Below are positions 1-10,405 of a DNA stretch of 64,000 bases, in pieces; positions within the stretch are counted from its first letter, which is position 1, and each line of letters begins with the position of its first letter. The notes beneath the pieces were generated by a model. It saw nothing but the letters and a program-made list of their open reading frames with translations, did not search any database and was not told the DNA's origin. Position numbers and translations under genes: made by a program. The stretch comes from Actinobacteria bacterium HGW-Actinobacteria-4 (GTDB taxonomy: Bacteria; Actinomycetota; Actinomycetes; Actinomycetales; Demequinaceae), in assembly GCA_002841315.1 (NCBI GenBank), contig PHEW01000003.1, positions 62,001 to 126,000 of the forward strand, read 5' to 3'.

Positions 1-141
1 GCGCAGAGCGCCGAGGTGTTGATCCTCGCCGGTGCCGATGTCACCTGGACCGATGACGAGGGCTACACCTTGCGAGCGATGGCTCGTGCAAACGGCTTCC
101 CTGAGGTCGCTGCGATGCTCGAGTCTGTAGGCGCACCCTAA
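1..141 (+). CDS. Ankyrin-repeat protein, C-terminal end only
   Basis: The frame is open from the window edge to TAA at 139-141 and gives the last 46 residues. It contains an ankyrin-type pattern (AEVLILAGADV, then a DDEGYT turn, then ARANGFPEVAAMLESVGA), that is, one full repeat and a capping helix. Ankyrin repeats mediate protein-protein contacts; the partner cannot be inferred. The start is outside the window. It converges with clpB, whose stop lies 17 bases further on. Confidence 0.75.
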   Translation, partial: AQSAEVLILAGADVTWTDDEGYTLRAMARANGFPEVAAMLESVGAP

Positions 142-158
142 TAGCGTGCGCGGTCGGA

Positions 159-2312
<2,154 letters not shown>

Positions 2313-2349
2313 GGGTAACCTCCTCCGGTTCCATCGGGGGCGGCTCAAA

Positions 2350-2370
2350 GTTGAGTCACCTACGCTCAAG
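2350..2370 (-). promoter_or_regulatory. HAIR element (HspR operator) upstream of clpB
   Basis: On the clpB strand the site reads CTTGAGC, seven bases, ACTCAAC. The HAIR consensus is CTTGAGT-N7-ACTCAAG, so 12 of 14 arm bases match and the spacing is exact. It ends 38 bases before the clpB ATG and abuts the stop codon of the upstream hydrolase gene. HspR repression of clpB and dnaK through HAIR is established in Streptomyces and mycobacteria; its use here is inferred. Confidence 0.85.
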
Positions 2371-2371
2371 T

Positions 2372-3436
2372 TTACGCGCGCGGCGCCTTGTTCGCAAGAT
2401 AGGACATGAGCTGGTACACCATGGATCGTTGCTTGACTTGGCCCACATAGGCCGCCACGTAGAGGTCTTGAGCGGGCACATGGAACAGCACCGCCCCAGA
2501 GGCACCTGAGTGGCCGATGAACTCGGGCGCGGCTTGGAACGGCGACATGAAGCGCGGCAACGCGAACCTCATGATGCCCGTGCCGTACTGAAGCGGGTAG
2601 AAGATCCTGCGCCACTGCGCGGTGAGTTCGTGCAGGTCCGCGGCGGGGAAGAGGCGCCCGTTCATGAACGCCTCGAGGAACGCCACCTGTTCGGGTGCGG
2701 TTGAGACTATCGAGCCATCCGCGCCAAACGACGCCATGGCTTGCGGGATCGGGAACGGCTCCTTGCCGTACTTCATCGAGGCGATCTCGCCAAAGCGATC
2801 GTGCGTCGAATGGTCGTAGAGGTAGGTTTCGCTCAGCCCGAGCGGCTCAAAGATCCGCGCCTGGAGCGCGTCGCGGTAGGCCTGCTCGCCCACTACCTCG
2901 ATCAGCGTGCCGAGCAACTGATAGTTGGTGTCCGAGTACAGTGCCTTGCCCGGCGTCCCCGGCGCGAAATGAGGTGTCATGTCCTTCGCGGACGCCAAAG
3001 CGAACTCAGGATCCCACGTGCGGTCGGCCTTGACGATGTCGGCGAACAGCGTGCTGCCATCTGCGCGCTTGCCCTCGAAGTAGTCCGGCAGGCCGGACGT
3101 GTGAGCGAGCAACTGCTCGATCGTGATCTCTCGTGAGTAGTCGCGACCACCAAAGCTATGCAGCCCGGTCATGGTGTCGTCACCGAGGTGCTTGACCACG
3201 GGATCGGTGAGCGCGAGTTTGCCCTCGGCACGCAACTGCAACACGATCGCGACCGTGAACAGCTTGGTGGTGCTTGCGATGAAGTAGGGAGCGGGTGCAG
3301 AGGGCTCGCGCCAGCTCCATTCCCAGCCGACGCAGGGGATCGACATCGCGACGTTGACGTGAGATGACGTGGGCTTGGCGGCGTAGCGTTCGGCGATCGC
3401 GGCGAGCTTGGCCTCGGCCTTACTGGTGTCTGTCAT
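2372..3436 (-). CDS. Class C beta-lactamase-fold serine hydrolase
   Basis: Protein of 354 residues of the beta-lactamase/transpeptidase-like superfamily (Pfam Beta-lactamase). The SxxK nucleophile motif is STTK at residues 55-58, the tyrosine motif is YSDTNY at about 167, and the third-strand motif is HSG in GHSGASG near the C-terminus. No signal peptide is visible, so it is probably cytoplasmic and more likely an esterase or peptidase than a resistance enzyme. ATG at 3436 is chosen because it begins the conserved region; an upstream extension to 3472 is possible. It lies upstream of clpB on the same strand, but clpB has its own operator. Substrate unknown. Confidence 0.85.
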   Translation of the reverse strand: MTDTSKAEAKLAAIAERYAAKPTSSHVNVAMSIPCVGWEWSWREPSAPAPYFIASTTKLFTVAIVLQLRAEGKLALTDPVVKHLGDDTMTGLHSFGGRDYSREITIEQLLAHTSGLPDYFEGKRADGSTLFADIVKADRTWDPEFALASAKDMTPHFAPGTPGKALYSDTNYQLLGTLIEVVGEQAYRDALQARIFEPLGLSETYLYDHSTHDRFGEIASMKYGKEPFPIPQAMASFGADGSIVSTAPEQVAFLEAFMNGRLFPAADLHELTAQWRRIFYPLQYGTGIMRFALPRFMSPFQAAPEFIGHSGASGAVLFHVPAQDLYVAAYVGQVKQRSMVYQLMSYLANKAPRA

Positions 3437-3622
3437 GAAGCCATCGTGGTGTACGCGACAGAGCCACGCCATCGGCCCTTGTGATGATTGGTCTCATCCG
3501 GATGAATGAATTCACCGGCCCGAAGTCCTCGACCGCGCTTGTGTGCTCGGGCTGGTTTGGGGTGCGCACGGAGTACATGTGAGGTCCGCCACTGCGGCTT
3601 AGTCTCGCTTCTCACGCGGGCG

Positions 3623-3635
3623 TACTGTGGAACGA
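3623..3635 (+). promoter_or_regulatory. Leaderless promoter -10 for the GGDEF gene
   Basis: TACTGT at 3623-3628, six bases, then ATG at 3635, with no Shine-Dalgarno sequence. The spacing puts the predicted transcription start on the A of ATG. Confidence 0.55.
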
Positions 3636-4903
3636 TGCTTGATCCTCAGACCATGCGCGTCGCCCTGGGCGGCGTGGCTCTGACGGTCCTCATTCTCTTC
3701 TACCTTGGCGTCTATCGACCTACTCGCTCCAAGTTTTCTGGCTGGTGGAGTGTATCGCTGCTGTGCGCCGGATCGACGACGAGTCTGCTTCTTTTCAACG
3801 GCACCGACCTGCAGGTAATCGCGAACCCCGCGTCCAATGTGCTGTCGATGGCGGGTGTGACGTGCGTTTGGTTCGCGACCCGATCGCTCCGTCGCCGGCG
3901 ACTCCCGTTGTGGCTGCTGGGCGTTGCACCCCCAGCGATCCTGGTGCCGACGATCCTGGGAAACCCTGCTGAGAATATCTGGGCGGGTAACGGCCCACTG
4001 TTCATATACATGGGGGTTTTGTTCTCTGTAGCGTCGGTCGAGGTATGGCTCGCGTGGGTCGCACGCAGGGCGGGCAGGGAGGACGAGACAGGCGGCGAGG
4101 CAGTCGTCGCGCTACTAGTGATCGCGATCGCGTCCAGCGCACTCTCCGTGTTCTACCTGGTCCGCGCCGCGCTCTACTACACGTCAGGTCCCACGAGCGC
4201 TGTGTTCGAGTCCGCCGTGGGAACGGTCCCCACCACTGGATTCTTGCTGGTGAGCCTCGTTGCAGTGACCTTCGGTGTGTCGGCAGTGGGGTGGGACCAG
4301 CGTGCTCAGGAGTTGCGCCAGGCCGCGATGCTCGACGGTCTCACCGGGTTGATGGGCAGCTCGGAGTTCACTCGCCAGGCGGAGTGCCTGCTCGCGGGTG
4401 CGCGGTCCGATGGCCACGTGGTGCGACTCGTCGTCGCCGACCTTGACCATTTCAAGGAGGTCAATGATGTGTACGGACACGCTGCGGGCGACCGGGCTCT
4501 GGTGGCGTTCGCGGAAGCCGTGAAGGATTCGCTGATGCCTGGAGAGATCGCGGGCCGATTGGGCGGCGATGAGTTTGGGCTTGTGTTGCTCGACGTCAAT
4601 GACGTCGCCGCCATCGCACACTTGGCGGCGATCAGCGAGGCGTTTGAGACGCACTTGGATCGCCTTGACTTGAGTGTATCCACGGTCAGTTACGGCATCG
4701 CTGGCCCTGATGATGGGGACACCCTCATCGACATTTTCGAGCGCGCGGACGTGGCGTTGTATCGCGCCAAGGCGGACGGCCGTGACAGGGTTGTGAAATA
4801 CAGCGCGGAGGTCGCGCGGCAGGCGGGAAGCATGATGCGCCGGCGGGCAACCGATCGCGAGGCGGCGGCGCCTCACGCTGATGTTCCCAGAGGTCGGGGA
4901 TGA
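3635..4903 (+). CDS. Membrane-anchored GGDEF diguanylate cyclase
   Basis: Protein of 422 residues. Residues 1-220 are hydrophobic with about six or seven membrane segments (for example 10-27, 38-54, 92-108, 121-140, 155-180, 200-220). A GGDEF domain follows at about 232-390 with LDGLTGL, DLDHFKEVND and the active-site GRLGGDEF at 308-314. It should make cyclic di-GMP at the membrane. There is no RxxD inhibitory site just before GGDEF (the residues are PGEIAG), so product inhibition may be absent. The membrane sensor resembles no named domain that I recognise. Start chosen at 3635 because of the leaderless promoter, not the longer frame from 3506. Confidence 0.9.
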   Translation: MLDPQTMRVALGGVALTVLILFYLGVYRPTRSKFSGWWSVSLLCAGSTTSLLLFNGTDLQVIANPASNVLSMAGVTCVWFATRSLRRRRLPLWLLGVAPPAILVPTILGNPAENIWAGNGPLFIYMGVLFSVASVEVWLAWVARRAGREDETGGEAVVALLVIAIASSALSVFYLVRAALYYTSGPTSAVFESAVGTVPTTGFLLVSLVAVTFGVSAVGWDQRAQELRQAAMLDGLTGLMGSSEFTRQAECLLAGARSDGHVVRLVVADLDHFKEVNDVYGHAAGDRALVAFAEAVKDSLMPGEIAGRLGGDEFGLVLLDVNDVAAIAHLAAISEAFETHLDRLDLSVSTVSYGIAGPDDGDTLIDIFERADVALYRAKADGRDRVVKYSAEVARQAGSMMRRRATDREAAAPHADVPRGRG

Positions 4904-4973
4904 GAGGGCGATCACGTCGCAGGATGCGCTATTCTTAGTTCTCGGTCCACCGTGTAATGACGTGACCAGCTAG

Positions 4974-5049
4974 GGCCCCGTTGTGTAGCGGCCTAGCACG
5001 CCGCCCTCTCACGGCGGTAGCGCGGGTTCGAATCCCGTCGGGGCTACCA
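4974..5049 (+). tRNA. tRNA-Glu (CTC)
   Basis: The cloverleaf is complete. The acceptor GGCCCCG pairs with CGGGGCT (one G-T pair), the anticodon stem is CCGCC/GGCGG around loop CTCTCAC giving anticodon CTC, the T loop is TTCGAAT, and CCA is encoded at 5047-5049. It reads GAG codons. Confidence 0.96.
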
Positions 5050-5106
5050 GTGTTCTTTCGCACTCCGATGCCGCTGTGCGCGGCCGGGGTGGTAGCGTCA
5101 CGCATC

Positions 5107-5670
5107 ATGACCATGGGTGAGGCGTTCCCCTCCATTTTGGCGGCCGCCAAGGCCGGTGCCGACTGGGCCTGGGCGGAGATCTACCGTGACCTCGCAGGCC
5201 CCATCACGGGCTATCTCACGAGCCGAGGTGGCGCTGAACCCGACGACCTGGTCTCCGAGACCTTTCTTCAGGCAGCCCGCGGCATTCATGGATTCACCGG
5301 CGATGAGTCCGCGTTCCGCTCCTGGGTGTTCGTGATCGCGCACCGCAGGCTCCAAGACGAGCGCCGCGCCGCGAAGAGCCGCCCGCGCACGGTGGGACTC
5401 GCCTCTGACGACGTCGAGGTAAGGGCGGCCGATGCTCGGGTCGCGGTTGACGCAGAAAGCGAAGTCATGGCGCTGCTCGCCTTGGAGGACGTGGTGAACC
5501 TGCTGGCGTCGCTGACCGACGACCAACGCGACGTCATCATGTTGCGCGTGGTGGGCGAGCTGTCGCTCGAGGCCACCGCCGCCGCGCTTGGCAAGAACGT
5601 GAACGCCATCAAGGCGTTGCAGCACCGGGCGCTGCACGCGCTCTCCAAGAAACTTCGCGATCACCCGTAA
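5107..5670 (+). CDS. RNA polymerase sigma factor, sigma-70/ECF family
   Basis: Protein of 187 residues. Region 2 lies at about 15-85 (AEPDDLVSETFLQAARG, then FRSWVFVIAHRRLQDERR). Region 4 lies at about 130-185 (LTDDQRDVIMLRVVGELS, then AALGKNVNAIKALQHRAL, a helix-turn-helix). There is no region 1.1 or 3, as in ECF sigma factors. The start at 5107 is one of two nearby ATGs; a TAGCGT hexamer lies eight bases before it. The next gene, 31 bases downstream, encodes a single-span membrane protein that is a plausible anti-sigma partner, so a stress-signalling pair is likely. Trigger and regulon unknown. Confidence 0.87.
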   Translation: MTMGEAFPSILAAAKAGADWAWAEIYRDLAGPITGYLTSRGGAEPDDLVSETFLQAARGIHGFTGDESAFRSWVFVIAHRRLQDERRAAKSRPRTVGLASDDVEVRAADARVAVDAESEVMALLALEDVVNLLASLTDDQRDVIMLRVVGELSLEATAAALGKNVNAIKALQHRALHALSKKLRDHP

Positions 5671-5701
5671 CCTTGTGCGATGCCCGTGCGATAACGGTGG
5701 T

Positions 5702-6604
5702 ATGACGACAAGCAAGCCTGAGGGCCCCCGCGACTTCACCCCGATCGAGGCCGATGCCTTGCTCGCGGGCTCGCGCACTGATCACCGTGCGCTCGCGGAG
5801 GTCGCTCCCGTCCTGGAGACGTTGCGAGTTGCCGGCCGGGCCGTGCCCGTGCCGTCCCGCGTCGACGCGATGGCAACCCAGCTTGCGTCGATTGCTGCTG
5901 AGGAGGCACCGATCGGTGCCATGACCCGCATCCCCCGATCCACGATCAAGAGGAGCCCCACCATGAAAGCACGTCTACGCATCGTCTCCGCGACAGGAGC
6001 GGCGATCGCACTCGCCCTTGGTTCCGCGGGCGTGGCTGCCGCAGCCGAAGAGACCCTGCCCGGCGACCCGTTCTACGGGCTGAAGCGCACCCTCGAAGAT
6101 GTGGGGCTCTACGAAGGCGGGTTCGACAAGCGCGTTGAAGAGTCGGTCGCACTCGCGGAGCGCGGCGATGATGATGCCGCTCTTGAGCACCTCGCAGACT
6201 CACTCGAAGAAGAAGGCGACGAAGAAACGGCCGAAGAGCTTCGCAAGGCTGCCGAGGCCGTGTTGAGTGGTGGGAGCGATCAGTCGCTCGCCGTCCGTAC
6301 CGCGGTAGCCGAGATGTTGCAGTGGATGGTCGACACCGACCTCGAGGGACGCGACTTTGGTCAGGGCGTCGCAGAGCGCGCTCGCGCTATTGGCGGACCG
6401 AAGGACGCGACCGACGACGGCATCGTGCTGGAAGACGGCACCGTGGTGGACGACAACACCTCGACGGGCAAGCCTGACAGCGCAGGCCCGCCAGAGGGCA
6501 AGGGTAAGCCTGACAGCGCAGGCCCGCCAGAGGGCAAGGGTAAGCCTGACAGCGCAGGCCCGACTGAGGGCAAGGGCCGTCCGGCCGGAGCCGGTCGCCC
6601 ATAG
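5702..6604 (+). CDS. DUF5667 membrane protein, probable anti-sigma partner
   Basis: Protein of 300 residues. An N-terminal cytoplasmic part (1-85) precedes one membrane segment (about 92-116, AAIALALGSAGVAAAA). After that comes the DUF5667 hallmark LPGDPFYGLKRTLEDV, an acidic helical region, and a Pro/Gly/Lys tail made of tandem 12-residue repeats (GKPDSAGPPEGK). DUF5667 proteins often sit beside ECF sigma genes in actinobacteria, and the topology fits an anti-sigma factor with an exported sensor or wall-binding tail. That role is inference. ATG 5702 is preferred to an in-frame start at 5675. Confidence 0.78.
   Translation: MTTSKPEGPRDFTPIEADALLAGSRTDHRALAEVAPVLETLRVAGRAVPVPSRVDAMATQLASIAAEEAPIGAMTRIPRSTIKRSPTMKARLRIVSATGAAIALALGSAGVAAAAEETLPGDPFYGLKRTLEDVGLYEGGFDKRVEESVALAERGDDDAALEHLADSLEEEGDEETAEELRKAAEAVLSGGSDQSLAVRTAVAEMLQWMVDTDLEGRDFGQGVAERARAIGGPKDATDDGIVLEDGTVVDDNTSTGKPDSAGPPEGKGKPDSAGPPEGKGKPDSAGPTEGKGRPAGAGRP
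6470..6577 (+). repeat. Three tandem 36-bp repeats inside a coding region
   Basis: Units at 6470-6505, 6506-6541 and 6542-6577 each encode KPDSAGPPEGKG. Units 1 and 2 are identical and unit 3 differs at a few bases (PTEGKG). Near-identity at DNA level implies recent slippage expansion. The tail is basic and Pro/Gly-rich. Confidence 0.95.
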
Positions 6605-6614
6605 ATGTATTGCC

Positions 6615-6630
6615 GGGTGCCAAAGCACCC
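6615..6630. terminator. Weak hairpin after the DUF5667 gene
   Basis: GGGTGC, loop CAAA, GCACCC: a 6-bp perfect stem 11 bases after the stop codon, with no T-run. Possible terminator between convergent genes. Confidence 0.4.
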
Positions 6631-6657
6631 CACTAGCGCGACGACCCCCATCAAGCG

Positions 6658-7086
6658 CTAGGCAAGGTCTCTGGCGGTCGCCAAGCGCGACCGCCAGAGA
6701 CTCGCCAGTTCTGGGGGTGGCACCCCGCACGCTGGATCCTCAGCCTCGACTCGGGGCCTGCGCGCCGCGATAGCTCGGTAGATGCGGTCCCGCAGTGGCC
6801 GCGGAACAACCCTCCCGGCCGCGAACATCTCCCATGGCCCCGGCAGGGCCGCAACGATGGCGAGCACGGCATCGGACCGCAGCAGAGCACGGTCGCCGTC
6901 CCACAGCACAATGGTCGACTCGGTGATACGAGGCGGCAGCCCCGCCGCGGCGATGACCGCGCGGCCAACCTCTCCCGCGCTACCTGCCACCAAGAACAGG
7001 CCGCGCCGGTCTCGCTTGATCAGCCACGCGACGAACCCGTTGCACAGGCCGCACTCGCCGTCGAACACCACGATGCGGGAAGTCAT
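6658..7086 (-). CDS. DCC-family (DUF393, YuxK-like) thiol oxidoreductase
   Basis: Protein of 142 residues with the family signature FDGECGLCNGFV near the N-terminus (CxxC redox motif), followed by the conserved helical region ending in a PLRDRIYRAIAARRP stretch. DCC proteins are small predicted thiol-disulfide oxidoreductases; their substrates are mostly unknown. ATG at 7086 is supported by TACGCT six bases upstream (leaderless). The gene converges with the sigma/DUF5667 pair. Confidence 0.88.
   Translation of the reverse strand: MTSRIVVFDGECGLCNGFVAWLIKRDRRGLFLVAGSAGEVGRAVIAAAGLPPRITESTIVLWDGDRALLRSDAVLAIVAALPGPWEMFAAGRVVPRPLRDRIYRAIAARRPRVEAEDPACGVPPPELASLWRSRLATARDLA
6667..6701. terminator. 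14-bp perfect inverted repeat within the 3' end of the DCC gene
   Basis: GTCTCTGGCGGTCG at 6667-6680 pairs perfectly with 6688-6701 across a 7-base loop. It lies in the last 44 bases of the coding sequence, between convergent genes. A GC-rich stem without a U-tract is common for actinobacterial terminators. Function inferred from position and stem quality. Confidence 0.55.
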
Positions 7087-7098
7087 GACCTCAGCGTA
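7086..7098 (-). promoter_or_regulatory. Leaderless promoter -10 for the DCC gene
   Basis: On the minus strand TACGCT (7098-7093) is followed by six bases and ATG at 7086; no Shine-Dalgarno sequence. Confidence 0.5.
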
Positions 7099-7130
7099 GG
7101 CACACCTCGCGCGGGTCGCGTTGCACACAC

Positions 7131-7164
7131 GTGGGCCCCCGACGCACCAGCGCCGAGGGCCCAC
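7131..7164 (-). terminator. Candidate terminator after the GH9 cellulase gene
   Basis: GTGGGCCC at 7131-7138 and GGGCCCAC at 7157-7164 form a perfect 8-bp GC-rich stem about 23 bases after the cellulase stop codon. No T-run. Confidence 0.5.
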
Positions 7165-7186
7165 CTGCTAGAGCAATGGAGACCAG

Positions 7187-10100
7187 CTAGCCCTTCGTGG
7201 TGCAGGGTTTGCCATTGAGCCAGAACTGCTCCGGTTGGGCGTCAGCGAGCACACCAGGATCGCCGATGAAGCCGATCGTGGTGCGCTTGCCCGCCTTGAT
7301 GGAGCCGTTCCACGGCAGGCTCGAGGCGGTCACCGTGGCGCCTTCCTGAGACCATCGCGCGCTCCATGCCTGGTTGGTCACCGTGTCATCGCCAGGGTAG
7401 GACCAGGTGAGAGACCACCCATTGATGGTGCTCGTGCCAGTGTTCTTGATCCACACCTGGGTGTTGTAGCCCTTGGGCCACGACCCGTGCACGATGTACT
7501 CGATCTCGCATATCGCGGGCGGAGCTGTTGCTCCGTCGCCCTGGTCTGCCATGAACGAGGCCACCCAACTCATCACCGAGTTCCAGTTCACCGTGATCTC
7601 ATTGGACGCCCAGGAATTGATGTTGTCCACGTAGCAGAACTGCGACTCGCAACCATCGGCGAACAGGTTCTGCATGGTGGGGTCCCAGGTGCCGGTGCGG
7701 TCGTTGGGTCCGCCGGCTACCGAACCCGGGGGCGGGTGTGGCAGGTCGGGGTTCAACTGTGCCGCAAACCACCGCGAGTGCTGGTTCTCCGAGTACACGT
7801 CGCCGTAGCCGGTGATGTAGGACACGTTGAGCGCGTTGCGGCCCAACAGGTAGTCCATGCTTTCGGTGACAGCATCCGTGTAGGCCTGGTCGCCGCTCAG
7901 GTCGTAAGCCGTAGCGATCACCTGCAGGTTGCCCAGGATGATGGAGTTTGATCCCCAGTCGTAGCCGTCGGCAGGCAACGCCTGACCAAAGGCTTGTGAC
8001 TGCTGGATGGCAACCAGAGCATCGGCGCCATCGAGAACCGACTGGATCACGGCGTCGCGACCAGGCAGATTGTTTGGCACAGTAGCGAGATCCATCCTCG
8101 CGAGCGGGGCCACGTAGCCCCAGTACGCGCCGCCATCGGCAAAGACGTCGTCAGTGTGAACGGGAGAGGAGAGGATGTAGTTTCTGAACTCTTGCTCACC
8201 CGTAGTCAAGTACAACTGAGCGGCGGCCCAGTAGAACTCGTCCGTGACGTCGTCGTCGTTGTAAGGACCGCCGCCGTTGGCGCCGTCTGCTGCCGGTGCG
8301 TAGAGAGCCGGCGTCTCGAGGGCGGCAGCCCACGTGATCCGGGCTGCCTCGAGCAGCTCGGCTGCGAACTCGGCGTCATACGGCGCCCACAATCGTGCAC
8401 CCTGCGCCGCCGTAGCGGACAGGTTGAGCGTGGCCGCCGTCGACGGACGGTGAAGGTAGCGATCCTGGCCCGAGTTGTGCGGCAAGAGCGGCAAGCCGGT
8501 CCAGCCGTAGTCGTGGATCTTGTGGTGCACCATGCCTTCGAGGTCCTCGCCTGCAGGAACCATCATCGACATCATGAACTCAAGCTGCCAGCGCGCCTCA
8601 TCCAGCACATCAGGAACGCCGTTGCCGGTCTCCGGGATGTTCAAGGTGCCGTCTCCCAGGTCCGCGCCGCCAGCCGAGGCTGCGGTCTTGGTGCGTTCCC
8701 AGGTCTGGAGCAGTTGCGCTGTCGAGATGCCGCCATTAACCACATACTTGCCGTGGTCGCCAGCGTCGTACCAGCCGCCCACAACGTCGAGCGTGTAGTC
8801 ACAGGTCCACGGCTCGCCGTACACCACGAGTGACTCTTCAACAGGCTGGCACGCGACGTTGTAGTCGCCCTGGTTTGTCGCGGTGCCGCCGGCCTGACTC
8901 ACGTGACCTGCTGGCCTCGCGTAGTCTGCGCCCACAATGCTCTCTTCGATCTCGATGCCTGAGCGTGCCAGGTAGAAGTAGTTGAGAGCGTCGTAACGCA
9001 TCTGCTGGTAGGCGTCGGTGCCAATCTCGAACTCGTAGCTGACGTCGCCGTCCGCCGCCAAGGTGTAGGTGCCCGGTGCGGTTACCGCCGAGAAGTCCAC
9101 CACGTGCACGTTGAGGCCCGAGCTCGGGTCCACGCCTTGCGGCTCGGTTGTGCCCGATGCTTGGGTAGCGCCGCCTGCCAAGGCCAGTTCCCAGGTGACC
9201 GGGTCAGTAGCGTCGGTTACCACGGTGGCGAACTTGGGTCCCTCGGTGAGGTAGCCGACTTGATTGACGCGGACGCGAGGACCGGTGTCAGGTTCGTAAC
9301 CGGGCAACTCGGTGCCGCCCAGGAGCGATGCCGAGTCGAGGCACAGTGTCCACGGGTTGGCGGAGCCTCCCACCTGGAAGGCGACCTGCAGGTTGCCAAC
9401 CTCTTCGCTCATGCTGAAGCCGGTTTGGAACTGCTGCATGTCTCCGGGGACGGCGTTGACCTCTGCATAGACGGTGTACGGAGCGCCGTTGAGGCCCACA
9501 ATCGCTCGGACCGGGCCGTTGCCTGAGGCCTCGAAGGACAGCACATAGTCGCCAGCGGGGAGAGTGAGGTCGTTGTGGCCCACAATCACGTCCCACGGGT
9601 TCGTGGTGCCGCCGGGAATGCCGAGGCACCACACACCGTCCACGAGCTCATTGCTCGTGACGTTGCCTGTTGCCCACCAAGGAGCGGTGTCGGTGTCGAA
9701 CGTGGTGTTGCTCAGGAACTCCACGCCGGGAGCGCTGAGGCTGACATCGTCAACGCAGAACGTCCACGGGTTGTTGGAGCCGCCTACCTGGAACGCGACC
9801 TGCAGGTTGCCTACTTCCTCGTCCATCGTGAAGCCGAGTTCGTAAGAATTGCCCGCCCCCGGCGCCGCATTGATCTCAGCAAACACGGTGTAGGGCTCAC
9901 CGTTCGTGCCGACGATCGCCCGGACCGGTCCGTTGCCGGACGCGGTGAAACTGAACAGATAGTCGCCAGGGGGCAGAGTGAGGTCGTTCTGACCGAATCC
10001 CAGGTCCCACGGGTTGGAAGTGCCGCCAGGCACCTCGCCGCAGAACTGGCCGCCATCGAAGCTCGTGGAACTGAAGCCGTAACTCCACCACCCGCCAGCG

Positions 10101-10234
10101 TCGCCGTCGTCAAAGTTGCCATTGTTGATCATGGCGTTGGCCGGGGAGATCGTCACCACGGCAAGGAGTGCTGCGCCTAAGGCAGCAAGAGCGGAGCGCG
10201 CAAACGTCGTTGTCAACACGGTTGGACCCTTCAT
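7187..10234 (-). CDS. Secreted modular GH9 cellulase (CBM4-CBM4-Ig-GH9-CBM2)
   Basis: About 1015 residues. Signal peptide at 1-34 ending PANA. Two CBM4-type modules at about 35-170 and 175-305 are clear duplicates sharing NDLTLP.GDY, SGNGPVRAIVG and EEVGNLQVAFQVGGS. A CelD_N Ig-like module (VRVNQVGYLTEGPK) lies at about 315-405. The GH9 catalytic domain (about 410-890) has GGWYDAGDHGKY with the catalytic Asp, an ENQHSRWF region and the acid Glu in NEITVNW. A C-terminal CBM2 starts at CEIEY and ends KPC, with the usual paired cysteines. The layout resembles Cellulomonas fimi CenC but with a CBM2 tail. It cleaves cellulose outside the cell. The start is uncertain: ATG 10234 gives a good signal peptide but has no clear ribosome site. 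Confidence 0.94.
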   Translation of the reverse strand: MKGPTVLTTTFARSALAALGAALLAVVTISPANAMINNGNFDDGDAGGWWSYGFSSTSFDGGQFCGEVPGGTSNPWDLGFGQNDLTLPPGDYLFSFTASGNGPVRAIVGTNGEPYTVFAEINAAPGAGNSYELGFTMDEEVGNLQVAFQVGGSNNPWTFCVDDVSLSAPGVEFLSNTTFDTDTAPWWATGNVTSNELVDGVWCLGIPGGTTNPWDVIVGHNDLTLPAGDYVLSFEASGNGPVRAIVGLNGAPYTVYAEVNAVPGDMQQFQTGFSMSEEVGNLQVAFQVGGSANPWTLCLDSASLLGGTELPGYEPDTGPRVRVNQVGYLTEGPKFATVVTDATDPVTWELALAGGATQASGTTEPQGVDPSSGLNVHVVDFSAVTAPGTYTLAADGDVSYEFEIGTDAYQQMRYDALNYFYLARSGIEIEESIVGADYARPAGHVSQAGGTATNQGDYNVACQPVEESLVVYGEPWTCDYTLDVVGGWYDAGDHGKYVVNGGISTAQLLQTWERTKTAASAGGADLGDGTLNIPETGNGVPDVLDEARWQLEFMMSMMVPAGEDLEGMVHHKIHDYGWTGLPLLPHNSGQDRYLHRPSTAATLNLSATAAQGARLWAPYDAEFAAELLEAARITWAAALETPALYAPAADGANGGGPYNDDDVTDEFYWAAAQLYLTTGEQEFRNYILSSPVHTDDVFADGGAYWGYVAPLARMDLATVPNNLPGRDAVIQSVLDGADALVAIQQSQAFGQALPADGYDWGSNSIILGNLQVIATAYDLSGDQAYTDAVTESMDYLLGRNALNVSYITGYGDVYSENQHSRWFAAQLNPDLPHPPPGSVAGGPNDRTGTWDPTMQNLFADGCESQFCYVDNINSWASNEITVNWNSVMSWVASFMADQGDGATAPPAICEIEYIVHGSWPKGYNTQVWIKNTGTSTINGWSLTWSYPGDDTVTNQAWSARWSQEGATVTASSLPWNGSIKAGKRTTIGFIGDPGVLADAQPEQFWLNGKPCTTKG

Positions 10235-10290
10235 TTTATTGGAGGTTCCCTCAGCGGTGGGGCGTCGATGCCACCAGGAGGAAACTAGCA

Positions 10291-10302
10291 CGAAACGTTT
10301 CG
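10291..10302. promoter_or_regulatory. LacI-family-type palindrome between divergent glycosidase genes
   Basis: CGAAACGTTTCG is a perfect 12-bp palindrome with the central CG typical of LacI/GalR-family operators. It lies 57 bases from the GH9 start and 104 from the GH5 start and is the only such site in this 171-base divergent intergenic region. Shared repression by a CelR/CebR-like regulator encoded elsewhere is inferred. Confidence 0.55.
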
Positions 10303-10405
10303 ACTCGCATGTTGAAGAGTTTTCCCAGCAGGGCCGCGCGCAGGCTAGGGTGAGCGTCGGGGAGAACTACGAGCGAGCATCGGCGACCATGAAGGGGCAC
10401 CTCGA

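Noticed and set aside
2372..3436. Antibiotic-resistance beta-lactamase
   Set aside because: The motifs fit the wider serine-hydrolase family and there is no export signal, which a wall-antibiotic hydrolase would need.
3494..3505. Perfect palindrome TCATCCGGATGA in the hydrolase-GGDEF gap
   Set aside because: About 15 perfect 12-bp palindromes are expected by chance in 64 kb; no operator family resemblance and no position relative to a promoter that would argue for function.
6470..6577. Short tandem repeats as a CRISPR array
   Set aside because: The repeats are contiguous with no spacers, in frame, and encode a protein tail; no cas genes are present.
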